DNA of 8,003 nt from an uncultured Actinomycetes bacterium (GTDB lineage Bacteria > Actinomycetota > Actinomycetes > Mycobacteriales > Mycobacteriaceae): contig CAIWCQ010000454.1 in NCBI GenBank assembly GCA_903911165.1, positions 1-8,003 of the forward strand, in the 5' to 3' direction. Positions within the stretch are counted from its first letter, which is position 1. The number at the start of each line of letters is the position of its first letter. The position numbers and the translations under genes are program-made. The notes under the pieces were generated by a model, which did not search any database, was not told the origin of the DNA, and was given only the letters and a program-made list of their open reading frames with translations. This document shows positions 5,951 to 8,003 of this stretch, piece after piece.

Positions 5951-6820
5951 TTATAAACCCATCCGCTCGCAGAACAACGCCGCGATCAGGCTCAGGTACT
6001 CGTCTTCGGTCACCAGCCCGCGCCGGTAGCAGGACCGGAGCATCTCGTCGAGGTCGGTGAGGCTGAACCGGCGACGCTGGCCCTTGCCGATTCGGACCGG
6101 TTCGATGATTGAGCCGTCCTCACGAACGAAGTCGTTGTTGCGCAGCGCCGCATGGACCCACTGGACCGGCCTGCCGAAGAACCTCGCTACCTCCCCGGTG
6201 CCGTAATGCCGCTCCCCCTGGCCGGGGGTTTTCACGGCCCGTGCGCGCTTGGGCCGGGCGCGACCGCCATCGGCGGAGCCGTCCGGGAGGGCATCCGGGA
6301 CGACATCGTCGTGGTCGTCCGGTTCATCCATGTGATGCGCGGCGCGATCTTCGGCGAAGGCCCGTTCGATCTCGGCTCCCAGGGTATTCACCCCGGCGCC
6401 GGCGATCGCGGCGAAATCGAGTCCGTCCACCGCACGCACCTCATTGCGCAATGCGAAGTCGATCGGATTGAAACCACCGTCGGTGGTGCACGGCTCCAGA
6501 TCGCGACCCATCAGCATGTTCACGCCGTGCCTTTGCAGAACCAGGCTTACCCGGCGCAGATGCTCCTCGCGCCCGAAATCAGCGATCGGAAACGGCACCC
6601 AGACATCGGTCCTGGTGGCGATGGCCCGGCTCAGGGCCGAAATGACGGCCTCCACCTCGGCCAGGTCGTCGGAACTCGCCGGCTCACCCGGCTCGAAGCT
6701 GAAGGACTCGGAGATCACCGCGCCCTGCTCGGCCGCCTTGACCGCAAGGTCATCCACCTCAAGCGTCCCGTGATCCCCCAGGACGATGACCGCATAACTG
6801 GTATTGATGGATTGAGCCAC
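5951..6820 (-). CDS. Protein with unrecognised N-terminal domain and C-terminal MerR-like HTH
   Basis: From the GTG at 6820 the product is 289 aa. A strong ribosome site AAGGGGG (6834-6828) ends 7 nt before this codon. Codons further upstream in the same frame, back to an ATG at 6946, run into the divergent gene and are rejected. Residues 1-157 form a mixed alpha/beta domain I cannot name, with WVPFPIADFGREEHLRRVSL (74-93), then LQRHGVNMLMGRDL (95-108) and GGFNPIDFALRNEV (115-128). Residues 158-200 are an acidic (DEPDDHDDVV) then basic (RARPKRARAVK) linker. Residues 205-260 look like a MerR-type winged helix-turn-helix: HYGTGEVARFFGRPVQWVHAAL followed by a wing GKGQRRRFSLTDLDEM. A conserved-looking SCYRRGLVTEDEYLSLI tail (263-279) ends the protein. 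It is probably a DNA-binding regulator. It lies 26 bp upstream of the toxin-antitoxin pair and may be co-transcribed. Confidence 0.8.
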   Translation of the reverse strand: MAQSINTSYAVIVLGDHGTLEVDDLAVKAAEQGAVISESFSFEPGEPASSDDLAEVEAVISALSRAIATRTDVWVPFPIADFGREEHLRRVSLVLQRHGVNMLMGRDLEPCTTDGGFNPIDFALRNEVRAVDGLDFAAIAGAGVNTLGAEIERAFAEDRAAHHMDEPDDHDDVVPDALPDGSADGGRARPKRARAVKTPGQGERHYGTGEVARFFGRPVQWVHAALRNNDFVREDGSIIEPVRIGKGQRRRFSLTDLDEMLRSCYRRGLVTEDEYLSLIAALFCERMGL

Positions 6821-6827
6821 CTGACCA

Positions 6828-6863
6828 CCCCCTTCTCTCGCCTTTCCCGACACCCGCAGATTA
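6828..6863 (-). promoter_or_regulatory. Promoter -10 (TAATCT) and strong RBS of the HTH gene
   Basis: On the minus strand TAATCT (6863-6858) fits TANNNT and would start a transcript near 6851, leaving a leader of about 30 nt. AAGGGGG (6834-6828) is an excellent Shine-Dalgarno site 7 nt before GTG 6820 and decides the start. This gene therefore looks leadered, unlike several neighbours. No clear -35 was found. Confidence 0.5.
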
Positions 6864-6898
6864 CGGACGGGGTCTGACAGAAATGGGACGCCGCGAAT

Positions 6899-6911
6899 CC
6901 GCCTAAGGCGG
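6899..6911. promoter_or_regulatory. Inverted repeat CCGCCT-A-AGGCGG in the SDR leader
   Basis: Six-base arms (6899-6904 and 6906-6911) flank a single central A, immediately before the SDR ribosome site. It could be an operator in the divergent promoter region 6821-6928 or a small hairpin affecting the ribosome site. It carries no family signature. Confidence 0.25.
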
Positions 6912-6928
6912 CTGCAAGGATGAGCACC

Positions 6929-7642
6929 ATGCAGATCACCGATCACGTATTCGTCGTCACCGGTGCCTCATCAGGCATCGGACGGTGCACCGCGGAGGCG
7001 CTGACCGCCAAAGGCGCGAAGGTGGCCCTGATCGCGCGCAACACCGACGCGCTACAGCAGCTGTCCGCCCGCCTGTCCGGCAGCCTGCCACTGACCGCCG
7101 ACGTCACCGATTTCGCGGCCTTCACCGCGGCTATCCACGCCGCGCACAGTCACTACGGCCGCCTCGATGGATTGATCAACAATGCCGGCCGGGGCTATGG
7201 CGCGTCGGTGGAGGAAATCGATCCGGCTGCGTTCACCGAGATCGTCACCCTCAACGCGCTGGCCCCGATCGTCGGGATGCAGGCCGTCATCCCGATCATG
7301 CGCACCGCCGGCGGCGGGTCGATCGTCAACATCAACTCAGGCACGTCGTTCATGACCATCCCGGACTACAGCGTGTACTCCGCCTCCAAGCGCGCGCTGC
7401 TCGGCATCACCCAGACCGCCCGCGCGGAATTGGCTCCCGACGGCATCGTCGTCAGCGAGGTGTACCCGGGCATGACCGCCACCGACTTCGGCCGCAACCG
7501 GCTGGGCTCGGGTGGGGCCTCCACCGACTACTCGAAAGGTGATCCGCCGGAGATGGTGGCCGACCTCATCGTGGCTGCCATTGAAGGCGGCGACGCGCAG
7601 TACTTCGTCAACGAGTATCTGCGCAAGCTGGCCGGTGCCTGA
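6929..7642 (+). CDS. Short-chain dehydrogenase/reductase (SDR), classical type
   Basis: The protein is 237 aa from ATG 6929, or 240 from ATG 6920. I prefer 6929 because AAGGA (6916-6920) lies 8 nt before it. Counting from 6929, it shows the classical SDR set: nucleotide-binding TGASSGIG (11-18), NNAG (84-87), the structural Asn108, catalytic Ser137, and YxxxK (Y150, K154). Arg37, after the second strand (VALIARN), favours NADP(H). PGMTATDF (180-187) forms the usual substrate-side loop. Such enzymes oxidise or reduce alcohol/ketone groups on small lipids, steroids or xenobiotics in the cytosol; the substrate cannot be predicted here. The gene is divergent from the HTH gene, about 108 bp between starts, and converges on an acyl-CoA dehydrogenase-family gene. 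A fatty-acid or sterol role is possible but unproven. Confidence 0.93.
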   Translation: MQITDHVFVVTGASSGIGRCTAEALTAKGAKVALIARNTDALQQLSARLSGSLPLTADVTDFAAFTAAIHAAHSHYGRLDGLINNAGRGYGASVEEIDPAAFTEIVTLNALAPIVGMQAVIPIMRTAGGGSIVNINSGTSFMTIPDYSVYSASKRALLGITQTARAELAPDGIVVSEVYPGMTATDFGRNRLGSGGASTDYSKGDPPEMVADLIVAAIEGGDAQYFVNEYLRKLAGA

Positions 7643-7676
7643 ACGCCCCAGAACCTGAACGCCCCAGAACCTGAAC
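7638..7676. repeat. 16-bp tandem repeat, 2.4 copies
   Basis: CCTGAACGCCCCAGAA occurs exactly at 7638-7653 and 7654-7669, followed by a partial CCTGAAC at 7670-7676. The first copy contains the SDR stop codon (TGA 7640-7642). The array fills most of the 43 bp between the convergent SDR and acyl-CoA dehydrogenase genes. The copies are identical, which suggests recent slippage duplication. I see no strong hairpin in it. Confidence 0.9.
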
Positions 7677-7685
7677 ACCTAAGGC

Positions 7686-8003
7686 TTACAGGCCCGGTTG
7701 GTCCTCGATGATGCCCAGCCAGATCTGCGCGACGTCGATGGCCACCTTCTCGCTGATGAAGGCGTGCTGGGTTCCGGTGTAGATATCGCGGAAGGCGCGT
7801 TCGAGCTTGCTGCCCTCGCGGATCGAGCTCGTACCGGCCACCAGGTGCGCCCACTCCGCACAATTTCGCGCGACGTCGGTGGCATAGACCGCGGCGACCC
7901 GCATATCGGCGCGCAGGGCCGGGGTCAGCTCCCCGCCGTCAGCAACGGCGGCCTCGGCGGTAGTGAACGCGTCGAGCACCAGAAGTCGGGCAGCCCGCCA
8001 GGC
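7686..8003 (-). CDS. Acyl-CoA dehydrogenase-family flavoprotein, C-terminal part
   Basis: Only the last 105 codons are in the window; the frame stays open to base 8003, so the gene continues off the right edge. The GTG at 7979 is internal, since the upstream codons (AWRAARLLVLDAF) continue the helix. The visible part is the C-terminal helical bundle of the acyl-CoA dehydrogenase fold. The key segment is AGTSSIREGSKLERAFRDIYTGTQHAFISEK, about residues 57-87 of the visible part. The FRDIYTGTQHAF signature resembles the branch that includes DszC/HsaA-like flavin-dependent monooxygenases as well as some acyl-CoA dehydrogenases, so the reaction could be dehydrogenation or hydroxylation. The FAD- and substrate-binding regions are outside the window. 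It converges on the SDR gene. Confidence 0.85.
   Translation of the reverse strand, partial: AWRAARLLVLDAFTTAEAAVADGGELTPALRADMRVAAVYATDVARNCAEWAHLVAGTSSIREGSKLERAFRDIYTGTQHAFISEKVAIDVAQIWLGIIEDQPGL

Noticed and set aside
6152..6877. Plus-strand open frame opposite the HTH gene
   Set aside because: It has no ribosome site or known domain; the minus-strand frame has a strong RBS and an HTH.
6821..6946. Upstream extension of the HTH gene to an ATG at 6946
   Set aside because: The extension overlaps the divergent SDR start, has no ribosome site and a basic low-quality sequence, whereas GTG 6820 has an excellent AAGGGGG site.
7680..7979. GTG at 7979 as the start of a 97-aa gene
   Set aside because: The frame stays open to the window edge with acyl-CoA dehydrogenase-like sequence, so it is a partial gene.
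1..8003. Mobile element, prophage, CRISPR array or RNA gene
   Set aside because: No transposase, integrase, terminal inverted repeats, spaced direct repeats or tRNA/rRNA-like sequence was found on either strand.

Overview
The window looks like chromosomal DNA of a fast-growing mycobacterium (Mycobacterium/Mycolicibacterium type). It is GC-rich and gene-dense, and uses ATG/GTG starts. Its gene families are typical of the group: a WS/DGAT acyltransferase, a DUF4344 lipoprotein, an acyl-CoA dehydrogenase and a MazE-like/MazF pair. Several genes have a TANNNT -10 hexamer 6-7 nt before the start codon, the usual layout for leaderless mycobacterial transcripts. The genus is inferred from these traits; there is no rRNA or other marker gene here.

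Left part, plus strand. The window opens inside a gene for a three-part protein: a DUF1508/YegP-like domain, a histone-H1-like Lys/Ala/Pro linker and a full WS/DGAT wax ester/triacylglycerol synthase domain (1-1696). Next is an SCO6745-like protein (1731-2471). Four bases later comes a DUF4344 lipoprotein with an HELGH zinc-protease motif (2476-3282). After a 137-bp gap with two inverted repeats lie a class II aldolase/adducin-family protein (3420-4217) and a small charged conserved protein (4263-4562).

Middle, minus strand. Read right to left, a compact cluster holds a 289-aa protein with a C-terminal MerR-like helix-turn-helix (6820-5951), a MazE-like antitoxin (5924-5694), a MazF toxin (5697-5356) and a phytanoyl-CoA dioxygenase-family enzyme (5363-4572). 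The last three overlap by 4 and 8 bp. A perfect 12-bp palindrome sits in the antitoxin promoter and is a likely autoregulatory operator. The cluster converges on the 4263-4562 gene with only 9 bp between stop codons and a hairpin at the junction.

Right part. A short-chain dehydrogenase/reductase (6929-7642, plus) diverges from the HTH gene. It converges on the 3' end of an acyl-CoA dehydrogenase-family gene (minus) that runs off the right edge. A 16-bp tandem repeat spans the junction.

Functionally, several products suit lipid or CoA-ester metabolism (WS/DGAT, PhyH, SDR, acyl-CoA dehydrogenase), but no single pathway is evident. The most unusual items are the DUF1508/H1-like/WS-DGAT fusion and the dioxygenase gene locked into a toxin-antitoxin operon behind an HTH gene. 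No RNA gene, insertion sequence, prophage or CRISPR array was seen, and no gene-free stretch exceeds 300 bases.
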